From: Bifidobacterium breve
GTDB taxonomy: Bacteria; Actinomycetota; Thermoleophilia; Solirubrobacterales; Solirubrobacteraceae
Assembly (NCBI GenBank): GCA_945881845.1
Contig: CAMCVN010000003.1
Coordinates: 58,613-122,612 of the forward strand
Reading direction: 5' to 3'
Length of the DNA: 64,000 nucleotides
The notes beneath the pieces were generated by a model that ran no database searches, had not been told where the DNA came from, and was given only the letters and a program-made list of their open reading frames with translations. Every line of letters starts with the position of its first letter. The stretch's first letter is position 1. Positions 9,254 through 17,853 of this stretch are shown here, piece after piece. Position numbers and translations under genes: made by a program.

Positions 9254-10213
9254 TCAGAGAGCGCTCGCGGGTGCTTCTATCCGCTCAACCTCAACCTCAG
9301 AGAGCAGCTCGTCGACGCCCTCCGGGTCGATCAGGCCAGCGCCGAGGCGCTGTGTCGACTCGGCGCCACAGGCAACCGCATAGCGCAGACATTCTTCTGG
9401 ATTCGAGCCGTTGTATCTAGCTGCCACGTATCCGGCGAGGAATGCGTCGCCGGCACCGACGCTCGCAACCGCTTCACGCGGCTCAATCCAAACGCGGTGT
9501 TCCGTCACATGACCGTCGGTGAGGACACTGGCGACGCAGCCATCAGGGAGCGTGATGATCGCTTCTTTCGAACCGAGAGCGCGCAGCTCTGCCAGCGCGG
9601 CCACCTGCTCTTCACGGTCATTGAACTCGTGACCGACAAGCTCCTCAGCTTCAGCCATATTCGGTGAGATCACGGTCGGCTCGGCTCGGACGGCGAGCTT
9701 CATCGCTTCACCCTCGGAGTCGACGATCGTCACGACGTCGAGCCGCTTCAGCTCGGCAACGAGCGTCGCGTAGAAGGATGGGTCAACTCCGCGAGGGAGC
9801 GATCCGGCAAGAACGCAGATCGCCGCGCCGCGCGCAAGGTAGGTGAGCTTCTCAATGAAGAGTTCAACTTCAGCAGGGTTCACTTCAGGTCCGCGTTCGT
9901 TGATCTCAGTCTGCTCGCCGGTCGTCGGGTCGAGCACCGACATGTTGGTGCGTGACTCCTCGGAGATGTGGACGAAGCCGTTGAGGACCGATTCGGCGGT
10001 GAGCTGCTCGACGATCCTTGTTCCGGTCGCGCCGCCGACGAAGCCTGTGGCGATTACCGGCTGGCCAAGCGATGCCAGCAGCCGCGCGACGTTGACGCCC
10101 TTACCGCCAGCGGTCGAGCGCTGCTCGACCGTGCGGTGGCGACGCCCGAGCCTGAAGCTGGGAACCGAGAGCGATTTATCGATCGCTGCGTTGAGGGTGA
10201 CGGTAATAATCAT
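9254..10213 (-). CDS. PfkB-family sugar kinase, 1-phosphofructokinase-like
   Basis: 319-residue ribokinase-superfamily enzyme that phosphorylates a sugar phosphate using ATP. It begins IITVTLNAAIDKSL like FruK/LacC. AGGKGVNVARLLASLG (PfkB signature 1) lies near residue 35 and ASVGAGDAFLAGYVAA (signature 2 with the catalytic Asp) near 252. The exact substrate (fructose-1-P, fructose-6-P or tagatose-6-P) cannot be read from the sequence, and no PTS or sugar transporter is adjacent. The ATG overlaps the dacA stop as ATGA, an odd pairing of cell-wall and sugar enzymes in one transcript. Confidence 0.85.
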   Translation of the reverse strand: MIITVTLNAAIDKSLSVPSFRLGRRHRTVEQRSTAGGKGVNVARLLASLGQPVIATGFVGGATGTRIVEQLTAESVLNGFVHISEESRTNMSVLDPTTGEQTEINERGPEVNPAEVELFIEKLTYLARGAAICVLAGSLPRGVDPSFYATLVAELKRLDVVTIVDSEGEAMKLAVRAEPTVISPNMAEAEELVGHEFNDREEQVAALAELRALGSKEAIITLPDGCVASVLTDGHVTEHRVWIEPREAVASVGAGDAFLAGYVAARYNGSNPEECLRYAVACGAESTQRLGAGLIDPEGVDELLSEVEVERIEAPASAL

Positions 10214-11427
10214 GCTGGCTCTCTCTGGACCCTCTCGGGGCGCCGCTGGCGGCGTCTCCTGCGGACAAGATTAGCGAAGAACAGGATTAGGATAAGGGCG
10301 ACCAGTCCTGCTGCCAGCGGGCCCGGCCAGCCGCCCGCGGCGGCCAACAGCGGCGGAGCGGCGACCGCTGACGCGGTCACTAACGGCACTCTCGCGACAC
10401 TTTTTCCTCGGCGCAACACAATCACGTAACCGACGCGCGCTCCTTTCGCTAGCGGCCCGGTCAGCTCTGTCGGCAGTCCACTGAGAATCGTCGTCGGTCG
10501 TTCGCCGCTGCGCATCACGACATCGGCGCTGCGCGACGCGAGCACCTGAACCTTCTCGTCGCGACCGCTGACGCTGAGCGTGGCGAAGCGCTGGCCCTTA
10601 GTTACGGCATCGACGCTGCGGTAGCGGCCGAAGCCGTAACGCATCAGCTTCAGCGTGTCGGTATTACGAGCAGCTTCGCTGGGTTCCCCCATCACGACGC
10701 TGATCAGTTCCGCGCCGTTGCGGCTGGCGCCGCCAACGAGCAGATAGCCGGCGCTCGACGTATGACCGGTCTTGATCCCGTTCATCCACGGCACAGAGCC
10801 AATCAAGGTGTTGCGGTTGTAGACCGTCCGCTTGCGCAGACCACTGCGCATCTCGGCCTTCGAGCGGTCGACGAGGCGACGCGCGAACGGGTTCTCACGC
10901 AACAAGACGCCGAGCGATGCAAGGTCGCGAGCGGTCGAATAGTTTCGCCGGCCGTCAAGGCCATCTGGGTTGGAAAAGTGGGTCCGGCGCAGACCCGCCC
11001 GCTTGGCCCGCGCGTTCATCATCCGCACGAATCCCTTCTGCGAACCACCAACGTCGACGGCGATCGAGGCGGCCGCCTCGTTGGCGCTAGGGAGCAGCAG
11101 CGCTCGCAGCATGTCGGCGCTCGTCAGACGCTCTCCGGGAATCAAACCAGCGGTCGACTCGGCCGGGCTCGGGTTGTAGTTGACGACCTTGACGCGGTGA
11201 CCGAGCGAGCGCCGCTCCAGCAGCAACAGCGCCGTCATCATCTTCGTCGTGGAGGCAATCTCGCGCGGCGTGTAGGGATTGCGCGCGTAGATGATCTCGC
11301 CACTCGAAGGCTCGATCAGAATCGCCGACGAGGCGGAGATTGACGGGCGACCCTTGGCGCTCGCGGCCAGCGGCATCGCGAGAGCCAGCAGAGCCAGCAC
11401 CGCGCCCGCGCGGAGCAGCCGGATCAC
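10210..11427 (-). CDS. D-alanyl-D-alanine carboxypeptidase (peptidase S11)
   Basis: Removes the terminal D-Ala from peptidoglycan stem peptides outside the membrane. With the GTG start at 11427 the protein has 405 residues. A signal peptide (RLLRAGAVLALLALAMPLAASA) is followed by the penicillin-binding triad: S59-T-T-K62, S114-A-N116 and K219-T-G221. A C-terminal transmembrane helix (AGLVALILILFFANLV) and an Arg-rich cytoplasmic tail anchor it, as in DacA/DacB. The GTG overlaps the LysM stop (GTGA). The frame is open for another 124 codons upstream, but that stretch is antisense-like, Arg/His-rich and overlaps the LysM gene, so I exclude it. Confidence 0.9.
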   Translation of the reverse strand: MIRLLRAGAVLALLALAMPLAASAKGRPSISASSAILIEPSSGEIIYARNPYTPREIASTTKMMTALLLLERRSLGHRVKVVNYNPSPAESTAGLIPGERLTSADMLRALLLPSANEAAASIAVDVGGSQKGFVRMMNARAKRAGLRRTHFSNPDGLDGRRNYSTARDLASLGVLLRENPFARRLVDRSKAEMRSGLRKRTVYNRNTLIGSVPWMNGIKTGHTSSAGYLLVGGASRNGAELISVVMGEPSEAARNTDTLKLMRYGFGRYRSVDAVTKGQRFATLSVSGRDEKVQVLASRSADVVMRSGERPTTILSGLPTELTGPLAKGARVGYVIVLRRGKSVARVPLVTASAVAAPPLLAAAGGWPGPLAAGLVALILILFFANLVRRRRRQRRPERVQREPA

Positions 11428-11738
11428 GACCGCAGACGGAGCCGCTGGCCGGGCTGAAGCGCCTGCGTGTCGAGGCCTGGATTTAGCTGCTGAAGCGTCT
11501 CGACAGGAACTCCAGTATCGAGCGAGATCGAAGTCAACGTGTCTCCGGTGCGGACCGTGTAGTAGCGAGCTCCGGTCGTCTTCACCTGGGCCGTCGTGGT
11601 CGCGTCCGTGGCCGGGGCCGCACTCTCGCTGGTGCTCGCTGAACCACCGCCGCTGGCGATGATCATCACCGTCAGCAGCAGCGCGAGAATCAGCGCAAGC
11701 GGGGCGAGCCAACGAGCGGCTTGTGATTTCTGCGCCAT
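11424..11738 (-). CDS. Small membrane-anchored LysM protein
   Basis: 104 residues. A short basic N-terminus, one transmembrane helix (WLAPLALILALLLTVMIIASG), a Ser/Thr/Ala-rich extracytoplasmic linker, then one LysM domain starting YYTVRTGDTLTSISLDTGVPVETLQQLN and ending PGQRLRLRS. LysM binds N-acetylglucosamine polymers, so it probably holds the protein at peptidoglycan. It is co-transcribed with dacA, suggesting a shared cell-wall role. A TATCCT hexamer (11749-11754) ends 10 nt before the ATG and no SD is visible. Confidence 0.85.
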   Translation of the reverse strand: MAQKSQAARWLAPLALILALLLTVMIIASGGGSASTSESAAPATDATTTAQVKTTGARYYTVRTGDTLTSISLDTGVPVETLQQLNPGLDTQALQPGQRLRLRS

Positions 11739-11810
11739 CTAACCCTGAAGGATACGGACGCGCGACAGCAACTCCAACGAATGGCTCAATCGGGCGCAAA
11801 GTTGCAGCTC

Positions 11811-12734
11811 TCAGCCTCCGGCGCCGAGCGCCCAGGCAGCGTCCCGAAGCGATTCAGCCTGCGCGCGGGCCGAAGCGGCCGGGCTACCGCCCTGTTCCTC
11901 AAAGGCGAAGACAATTGAGCGTGAAGCGCTGACGAGCCCGCCCGCCCGGCCTGGAGCAAAGGCTGGGGCTAGCTCTTCGATCTTCCCGCCTTGTGCGCCG
12001 ATGCCCGGCAGCAAGAAGATCGCTCGCGGCATCAGCTCGCGCATCCGCGCAACGTGTTGCGGCGCCGTCGCACCGACGACCGCGCCGACGTCGGAGAGCT
12101 CTCCCTCCCCCGCCAAACGATCAACTGTCTCGGCGACGCGCTCCCAGAGTGTCCCGCCATCTGCCAGCTCCAGGTCCTCAAAGTCAGCAGCACCGGGGTT
12201 CGAGGTCCGCACCAGCACGAAGACCCCGGCGTCATTAGCGCGGGCGCTATCGATCAGGACGCTGAGCGTGTCGATGCCCATGTACGGGTTCGCAGTGAAG
12301 GCATCGGCGCCCAACCCGTCAACAATTCCAAATGGCGTCGTTGTTTGGCCAACCAGCGATTGGGCGTAGGCAGCGGCGCTGACGTCAATGTCGCCGCGCT
12401 TCCCGTCGGCGAGAACAAGTAGACCTGCCGCTTTGGCGTGAGCGACGACAGCTCCCAGCGCGCCGCGACCGGGCGCGCCGAGCCGCTCGAAGCAAGCTAG
12501 CTGCGGCTTCACGGCGACTGAGGCCGGTCCGGCGGCATCGATCAGCGCGCAGCAGTGCGCCTCGACCGCGCTGGCGGCTTGAGCAGCGGCCCCGTCGCCG
12601 GCCGCGGCTTCCACTGCCTGAGGCCACAGTCGTGCGGGATCGGGGTCGAGCCCAAGCACGATCTGAGATTGGCGCTGCTCGACTGCAGCCTCCAACCTCG
12701 AGGCAAAACCGCTGCGGGCGCTCGTCATTGACAC
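11811..12734 (-). CDS. pyrF: Orotidine-5'-phosphate decarboxylase, type 2
   Basis: Last step of UMP synthesis. 307 residues, the longer type 2 form found in actinobacteria. The catalytic motif LVLADGKRGDIDVSA carries the Lys-Asp network, and LGLDPDP at residue 28 and LLPGIGAQGG near the C-terminus match the family. Start choice is between GTG at 12734 and ATG at 12728. I prefer the GTG because TAGCTT (12741-12746) ends 6 nt before it, the same spacing as other starts in the window. No other pyrimidine gene is adjacent. Confidence 0.92.
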   Translation of the reverse strand: MSMTSARSGFASRLEAAVEQRQSQIVLGLDPDPARLWPQAVEAAAGDGAAAQAASAVEAHCCALIDAAGPASVAVKPQLACFERLGAPGRGALGAVVAHAKAAGLLVLADGKRGDIDVSAAAYAQSLVGQTTTPFGIVDGLGADAFTANPYMGIDTLSVLIDSARANDAGVFVLVRTSNPGAADFEDLELADGGTLWERVAETVDRLAGEGELSDVGAVVGATAPQHVARMRELMPRAIFLLPGIGAQGGKIEELAPAFAPGRAGGLVSASRSIVFAFEEQGGSPAASARAQAESLRDAAWALGAGG

Positions 12735-12809
12735 AGCCTGAAGCTACCAACGTAATTGGACGGCGCCATCAACGGTGCAGCCGTCGGATCGAACTGGCAG
12801 GATGGCTGA

Positions 12810-12950
12810 GTGTCACTCGCCCGAATCAGCTGGGGAATTGTTGTCCTGATCTGCGTGCTCGGGGTGGGGCTGCTGCTGATCGCCGGATACCAGGGCTACG
12901 CAGCACTCTCGCTGGCAGTTGGCGCTGCGGCAGCAATCAATCTGACTTGA
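12810..12950 (+). CDS. 46-residue putative membrane peptide
   Basis: Reads MSLARISWGIVVLICVLGVG then LLLIAGYQGYAALSLAVGAA and AAINLT, stop TGA. Two hydrophobic stretches separated by a GYQGY turn could form a helical hairpin. It starts at GTG with GGCAGG about 7-8 nt upstream, a plausible ribosome binding site. It sits in the gap between divergent pyrF and the convergent CDF gene and overlaps the CDF 3' end by 14 bp. Codon choice is GC-rich like its neighbours. No family is recognised. Homologues would have to be found in relatives to confirm it. Confidence 0.5.
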   Translation: MSLARISWGIVVLICVLGVGLLLIAGYQGYAALSLAVGAAAAINLT

Positions 12951-14355
12951 CCGGCTCGAGCGACTCGGCCGACTCGGCCGGCTCGGTGTGCACGACGACG
13001 TCAACGATCTGACTGTCGTAGGCACGGATCGCAGCTTCGATCGTTGTTGCAGCCGTGTGCGCTTGGGCGAGCGTCTGACCACCGTCGAGCGCAACCGTGA
13101 GCAGCGCAACGATGCCGCGCGGCTCGCGGTGGACGCGTAGCTCAAGCGGCTCTCGACCGGTCAATTCGACGACGATGCTCGCGAGCGCTCGGTGCAGCTC
13201 GGCCGACTCCTCGCTGGCCGTGATCGGCGCCTGCAGCGACGGCTCTAGCGGCTCGATGTGAACGTGGACGGCGTCGATCTCGGGGGCGGCGACGCGTATT
13301 GCCGCCTCGACGTCATCGATCGCTGCGTGCGCCTCAGCCAGCGACTGACCGGCCGGCAGCTTCACGTGAAGGCTCAGATCGGTGCGGCCATCGATACTGA
13401 CGATCCTGACGTTGTGTACTTCGCGCACATGCTGTGCCGAAAGCGCCGCTCCGGTAACCCGTTCGCGCAATTCGGACCCTTCGCGCGGCTCGATGTGAAT
13501 CGTCACGTCACTGTCGGCAATCCTGCGGTGCAGCGCCGCTTCAACGCGATCGGCCAACTCGTGCCCCTGCTGCACCGGCGCGTCTGCCTCAACCTCGAGC
13601 ACACCATCAACAAAAGTCGTTCCGCCCGCTTCACGGACGCGCAGTCTGCGAATTTCGACCGCCGGCTCGACCTCGTCAATGGCTTCTTGTGCCAGTTCGA
13701 CCAGGCCCGCCGGAGCCTGATCCATTAGCGAGCCGACGTTGCTTCGGATCAATGTCAGCGCTGCGCCAACCACGAGCACGGCGACAACGAGCGCGGCGAT
13801 CGAGTCGGCCTGCGCAACGCCAGCGCTGACCATCAAGAGACCGACGAGGACGGCCAGTGTGCCGGCGAAATCTGAGGCGAAGTGAAGCGCGTTGGCGCCG
13901 AGAGCGGCGCTCGAGTACTCGCGTGCGCCGCGCCACGAGATCGCCGTACGCGTGCTGTCAACCACCAGTACCACTCCGATCACGGCGAAGACCCACCAGC
14001 TGGTCACGATCGGATGCGGCTCGGAGCTCGTGATCCGGCTAACTGATTCGACGATGATCACGGCGCTGATCACGATCAGGAAGCCGCCCTCGGCCAGTGC
14101 AGCGAGGTGCTCTGCCTTGCGGTGGCCGTAGGGGTGGCTGCTGTCGGCCGGCCTGTCGGCAACGCGAATCGCGAAGAAGGTCAGCAGCGCGGAGCCAAAG
14201 TCGGTCGCCGAGTGGGCGGCCTCGGCGATCAGGCCCAGCGAACCGCTGGCCAGCCCGGCTCCCAGTTTGAGCACGACGAGAAAGCCAGCGGCCACGACCG
14301 AAGACAAAGCGGTGCGCTGTTGCGGTGTCGCCGAAAGATTGTGTAAACCGCTCAT
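12937..14355 (-). CDS. Cation diffusion facilitator with three tandem C-terminal domains
   Basis: Exports a divalent metal such as Zn2+, Fe2+ or Mn2+ in exchange for protons. 472 residues from the ATG at 14355, which overlaps the rdgB stop (ATGA). Six transmembrane helices occupy about residues 15-205, with metal-site motifs H48SATD52 and H158FASD162. The cytoplasmic part is about 260 residues rather than the usual 80-90. It appears to hold three ferredoxin-like repeats (about 216-290, 294-369 and 384-459), ending IHIEP, VHIEP and VHTEP. A short acidic tail follows. Metal specificity cannot be fixed from sequence. Confidence 0.9.
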   Translation of the reverse strand: MSGLHNLSATPQQRTALSSVVAAGFLVVLKLGAGLASGSLGLIAEAAHSATDFGSALLTFFAIRVADRPADSSHPYGHRKAEHLAALAEGGFLIVISAVIIVESVSRITSSEPHPIVTSWWVFAVIGVVLVVDSTRTAISWRGAREYSSAALGANALHFASDFAGTLAVLVGLLMVSAGVAQADSIAALVVAVLVVGAALTLIRSNVGSLMDQAPAGLVELAQEAIDEVEPAVEIRRLRVREAGGTTFVDGVLEVEADAPVQQGHELADRVEAALHRRIADSDVTIHIEPREGSELRERVTGAALSAQHVREVHNVRIVSIDGRTDLSLHVKLPAGQSLAEAHAAIDDVEAAIRVAAPEIDAVHVHIEPLEPSLQAPITASEESAELHRALASIVVELTGREPLELRVHREPRGIVALLTVALDGGQTLAQAHTAATTIEAAIRAYDSQIVDVVVHTEPAESAESLEPVKSD

Positions 14356-14921
14356 TGCGCTCGCAGCCAAGCATCGAGAGCGCGGGCCGCGCCGCCTCGG
14401 TGACTGATCCGATCCTTCTCGTCGCCCTCCAGTTCGGCCATCGTGCGACCCGGCGCATCAAGCGGCTCGAATGCAGGGTCGTAGCCAAACCCGCGCTCGC
14501 CGCGCGGCTCGGCGGCGCGCCGACCAAGGCAGCTCGCCTCAACGATCTCTTCGGTGCCGCTCTGCGGATCGCAGAAGGCGATCGCGCAGATGTACTCCAA
14601 GCGTTCGCCCGGCTGGGTCTGATCAATCAGCATCTGAAGGTTTGCCGCGTCATCGCACTCTTCGCCGGCCCAGCGAGCGGAAAGAATCCCCGGCGCACCG
14701 CCGAGCGACTCGACGCAGATGCCGGAGTCATCGGCAACGGTCGGGCCGCCGCTGACCGCGGCCCCGGCGCGGGCCTTGATCAGCGCATTGGCAGCAAAGC
14801 TGTCGCCGTCCTCAGCCGGCGCCTCGCTGCCTTGCGGCAGCGCGACGAGCTCGTATTCGGGCAACAGACGCGCGAACTCAACAAGCTTGTGCGCGTTATG
14901 GGTGGCGACCGTTAGCCGCAT
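14352..14921 (-). CDS. rdgB: XTP/dITP diphosphatase
   Basis: Hydrolyses non-canonical purine triphosphates (dITP, XTP) to monophosphates, keeping them out of DNA and RNA. 189 residues, typical Ham1/RdgB size. Motifs are LTVATHNAHKLVEF at the N-terminus, VADDSGICVESLGGAPGILSARW in the middle, and GERGFGYDPAF then ISHRGGAARAL at the end. It lies between rph and the CDF gene. The murI-rph-rdgB order is a common actinobacterial arrangement. Confidence 0.95.
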   Translation of the reverse strand: MRLTVATHNAHKLVEFARLLPEYELVALPQGSEAPAEDGDSFAANALIKARAGAAVSGGPTVADDSGICVESLGGAPGILSARWAGEECDDAANLQMLIDQTQPGERLEYICAIAFCDPQSGTEEIVEASCLGRRAAEPRGERGFGYDPAFEPLDAPGRTMAELEGDEKDRISHRGGAARALDAWLRAQ

Positions 14922-14926
14922 CGCCT

Positions 14927-15664
14927 TCAGCTACTACCGGCCGCTATTGCGACGTCCTGAGCCGCTCGCAGCTGCTCAATCCCGGCGGCGGCCAAAACCA
15001 GCAGGTCGTCAAGGTGGGTTCGCTGCAGCGCCGTCTTCTCAGCGGTCGCTTGGACTTCAATCAAGCCGCCATCGCCTGTCATCACGACGTTGGCGTCGAC
15101 TTCGGCGCCCGAGTCTTCGATGTAGTTGAGATCAAGTAGCGGCGTCTCGCCGACGATGCCGCAGGAGACGGCCGCGACCTCTCCGTTTAGGGGGATGCTG
15201 GCAAGCCTGCCCTCGGCAACAAGCCGCTGAACGCCAAGCGCGAGCGCCACGTAGGCACCGGTGATCGAAGCGCAGCGTGTGCCTCCATCGGCTTCGAGCA
15301 CATCGCAGTCGAGGTGGATCGTCATCTCGCCGAGCGCTTCGTAGTCGATCACGCCGCGTACCGCGCGTCCGATCAGCCGTTGAATCTCAACCGTGCGGCC
15401 GTCGAGCCGCCCCTTATTGATGTCGCGCGGCTTGCGATCTCCGGTCGAGGCGGGAAGCATTCCATACTCGGCCGTTAGCCAGCCAAGGCCCTTGCCGGCG
15501 CGCCAGCGCGGCACGCCCTCCTCAATCGACGCTGTGCAGATCACACGAGTTCCGCCGCAGCTGATCAGCGCCGAGCCAGTAGCGGTGCTGACAAAACCTG
15601 GTTCGATCAGAACCGGCCGCAGTTCATCTGGGCGGCGGCCGTCGGGGCGCTCATAAGTACTCAT
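14927..15664 (-). CDS. rph: Ribonuclease PH
   Basis: Phosphorolytic 3' exoribonuclease that trims tRNA and rRNA precursors. 245 residues, full family length. Conserved elements include RPDELRPV, ALISCGGTRVICTAS, the RDINKGRLDGRTVEIQRLIGRAVR RNA-binding stretch, DVLEADGGTRCASITGA and the C-terminal DGGLIEVQATAEK. Its ATG overlaps the murI stop as ATGA. Confidence 0.96.
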   Translation of the reverse strand: MSTYERPDGRRPDELRPVLIEPGFVSTATGSALISCGGTRVICTASIEEGVPRWRAGKGLGWLTAEYGMLPASTGDRKPRDINKGRLDGRTVEIQRLIGRAVRGVIDYEALGEMTIHLDCDVLEADGGTRCASITGAYVALALGVQRLVAEGRLASIPLNGEVAAVSCGIVGETPLLDLNYIEDSGAEVDANVVMTGDGGLIEVQATAEKTALQRTHLDDLLVLAAAGIEQLRAAQDVAIAAGSS

Positions 15665-16509
15665 GCGATTACTCCTCCGTGAAGGGTTACCTGCTCGACG
15701 GGGCCGAGAGGGAGTTGCAGGAAGCGTGTACCGATTGCGGCGAAGGCTTCTGGGTCGCCGGTCGAGAGGAAGCGATAGCTGCCTTCAGACTGATCGGGGT
15801 TGGCGAGATCGCGCGCACCGAGCACATGCTCAACCTGACGCGCTAGTGCCACTCCCGATGTGACGATTCGGACATCACGACCCAGCATCCGCTGGAGGAT
15901 CGGGCTGAGCAGCGGGTAGTGCGTGCAGCCAAGAATGACGGTGTCAACGCGCGCTTCACGCAGCGGCTCGATGTAGCCGCGAACGAGTTCTACGACGCTC
16001 TGATCGAAAGTTGAGCCGGATTGAATCAACGGCGCCAGCTCCTGCGCCACGACCGAGACCAAGGTCACGTGGGGGTCGGCTGCGTGAACCGCTTCGTCGT
16101 AGGCGCCGCTTGCAACGGTCGCGTTCGTAGCGAGCAGGCCGATGCGGCCGTTGTTTGTTGTCGCGACGGCTTGGATCGCCTCCGGCCGGACAACGCCAAG
16201 CACCTCAACGCCGAGCGTCGTTTGGCGCATCCGCTGCTGAAGTACAGGCAGCGCAGCCGAGGTCGCCGAGTTACAGGCGACGACCAGCAGCTTTGCGTTG
16301 CGGGCCAGCAGCTCTTCGGCGATCTCAAGACTGAATCCAGCGAGTTCGTCCGGCGTGCGCTCGCCGTATGGGAAGCGAGCGGTGTCACCGAGGTAGATGT
16401 AGTCCTCTGCCGGGAGATGAACGAGCAGCTCGTGCAGCACCGTGAGGCCGCCGACGCCGGAGTCGAATACGGCAATCGGCCGCTCGCGCGGGTCGCTGAT
16501 CGTGGACAT
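15661..16509 (-). CDS. murI: Glutamate racemase
   Basis: Supplies D-glutamate for peptidoglycan. 282 residues. The two catalytic cysteines are in VVACNSATSA (Cys79) and LGCTHYPLL (Cys195). The N-terminal FDSGVGGLTVL holds the conserved Asp-Ser pair and GDTARFPYG follows. First gene of the murI-rph-rdgB-CDF operon. TATGCT (16516-16521) ends 6 nt before the ATG, so the operon message may be leaderless. Confidence 0.96.
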   Translation of the reverse strand: MSTISDPRERPIAVFDSGVGGLTVLHELLVHLPAEDYIYLGDTARFPYGERTPDELAGFSLEIAEELLARNAKLLVVACNSATSAALPVLQQRMRQTTLGVEVLGVVRPEAIQAVATTNNGRIGLLATNATVASGAYDEAVHAADPHVTLVSVVAQELAPLIQSGSTFDQSVVELVRGYIEPLREARVDTVILGCTHYPLLSPILQRMLGRDVRIVTSGVALARQVEHVLGARDLANPDQSEGSYRFLSTGDPEAFAAIGTRFLQLPLGPVEQVTLHGGVIA

Positions 16510-16539
16510 CGACTGAGCATAGGGCTGAGCGCGACCGGA

Positions 16540-16773
16540 TCACGGCCTCGCACTGCCGACACTGTCGATCGATTCCTTCAGCTTCGCCACGACGGTCTGC
16601 GCAATGCCGCCGCCCTTGAGCGACTTACCAGCGACGATCACGCCGGCGAGCACCCCAGCGACGAGCAGGATCAGCGCAACGTACTCGACCGTTCCTTGGC
16701 CTGAAGACGAATTGAGGCGCACGGTGGCGTGGTGAAAAGCGGCATGGATACGGCCCTGCAGGCGATAAGTCAT
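16540..16773 (-). CDS. Orphan Flp/type IVb pilin-like protein
   Basis: 77 residues from the ATG at 16773, which has CAGGAG about 5 nt upstream. A 23-residue leader ends in a Gly, and the mature part begins QGTVEYVALILLVAGVLAGVIV. This places Glu at +5 and a hydrophobic helix after a Gly prepilin-peptidase site, as in Flp pilins. The C-terminal part is short and basic. No Tad/Flp assembly genes (prepilin peptidase, tadA, tadB/C, rcpA) are in the window, so export machinery would have to be encoded elsewhere. It is divergent from the glycosyltransferase. Confidence 0.75.
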   Translation of the reverse strand: MTYRLQGRIHAAFHHATVRLNSSSGQGTVEYVALILLVAGVLAGVIVAGKSLKGGGIAQTVVAKLKESIDSVGSARP

Positions 16774-16866
16774 CGGCACTCCTGACGGTTTGGGGAAGGC
16801 ACTGAACGCAGCCTGCAGAGTGGCGTTGCGCGGATCCACCGCCACTACGTGGACAATCAGCACCAG

Positions 16867-17853
16867 ATGCGTGTTCTAATCGTCACCAACATGTGGCCAT
16901 CGGCCGAGCGGCCCGAGCTCGGCAGCTTCGTCCGTGACCAGTTGGAAGCCCTCCGTGCGCTCGACGATCCGGAGCTCGAACTCGAATGCTTCGCCTTCGC
17001 GCCGGGCGACTACGCCGCCGCTGCTCGAGAGCTGCGGCGCGAATATGGCAAGCAACGCTTTGACGTCGTCCACGCCCACTTCGGTCTAACCGCCTGGCCG
17101 TCGCTCGTAGTCCCAGCCGACGTCCACGGACTGACGCTCCACGGCACCGACCTTCACCACCGGCGGTCACGCCTGATCACCCATGCGGCGTTGCCATTCA
17201 TCGACCTAGTCGGTGCCGCCAGTCCCGACCTAGCGGCCGCTGTCCCCGGATATCCGCGGCGTGCAGTTGAAATTCTTCCCTGTGGCGTGGCAACCGACCG
17301 CTTCCGCCCGCTCGACCGCCAGCAGGCGCGCGCCAGTCTCGGACTGCAACCGGACGGTCGCTACCTACTTTTCCCCGCCGATCCGGCGAGACCAGCAAAA
17401 CGCTTCGATCGCGCCGAGGCCGTCGCCGAGCGCTGCGACGCTCAGCTGCTGACACTCGGATCGATAGACCCCGAGCAGGTACCACTGTGGATCAACGCCG
17501 CCAACGCAGTGATCGTCCCGTCAGAGCGTGAGGGCTTCGGGCTGGCGGTGCTCGAGGCGCTGGCCTGCGAAGTGCCTCTCTGCTGTGCCCCGACAGGTGT
17601 CCACGAGGCTGCGACGCGTGCGATTGGCGGCGCAAGCTGCCTTCCGTACGACGAGCGAGCCTGGAGCGAAGCGCTCACCCCCAGCCTCGACGACGCCGAT
17701 CCCAGAATCGATTCGCGCGCGCGAGCCGAAGAGTTCAGCGCCGGGCGAATGGCGGCGAGGCTGCTGGCGACATGGCGAGCACAGCTAGGTAGCCCGCTAG
17801 ACTCGGCCGCTGCGCGCAACGAGGAGAATCTAAAGAAGCCACCATGGGACTGA
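16867..17853 (+). CDS. GT-B glycosyltransferase, family 4-like
   Basis: 328 residues. The N-terminal Rossmann domain begins MRVLIVTNMWPSAERPELGSFVRDQ, typical of GT4 enzymes. HAHFGLTAWPSLV and LTLHGTDLH follow, and AVEILPCGVATDRFRP lies at the domain junction. The C-terminal nucleotide-sugar site is VIVPSEREGFGLAVLEALACEVPL, the EX7E motif. Donor and acceptor are not predictable. An in-frame GTG at 16849 is possible, but the ATG gives the conserved N-terminus. It overlaps the next gene by 10 bp. Confidence 0.88.
   Translation: MRVLIVTNMWPSAERPELGSFVRDQLEALRALDDPELELECFAFAPGDYAAAARELRREYGKQRFDVVHAHFGLTAWPSLVVPADVHGLTLHGTDLHHRRSRLITHAALPFIDLVGAASPDLAAAVPGYPRRAVEILPCGVATDRFRPLDRQQARASLGLQPDGRYLLFPADPARPAKRFDRAEAVAERCDAQLLTLGSIDPEQVPLWINAANAVIVPSEREGFGLAVLEALACEVPLCCAPTGVHEAATRAIGGASCLPYDERAWSEALTPSLDDADPRIDSRARAEEFSAGRMAARLLATWRAQLGSPLDSAAARNEENLKKPPWD

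Noticed and set aside
11428..11799. 124-codon upstream extension of the carboxypeptidase frame
   Set aside because: It overlaps the LysM gene and is Arg/His/Asp-rich. A signal peptide begins exactly at the GTG coupled to the LysM stop.
16774..16863. N-terminal extension of the pilin-like frame
   Set aside because: The ATG at 16773 has a good SD and gives a normal leader length; the extension is not leader-like.
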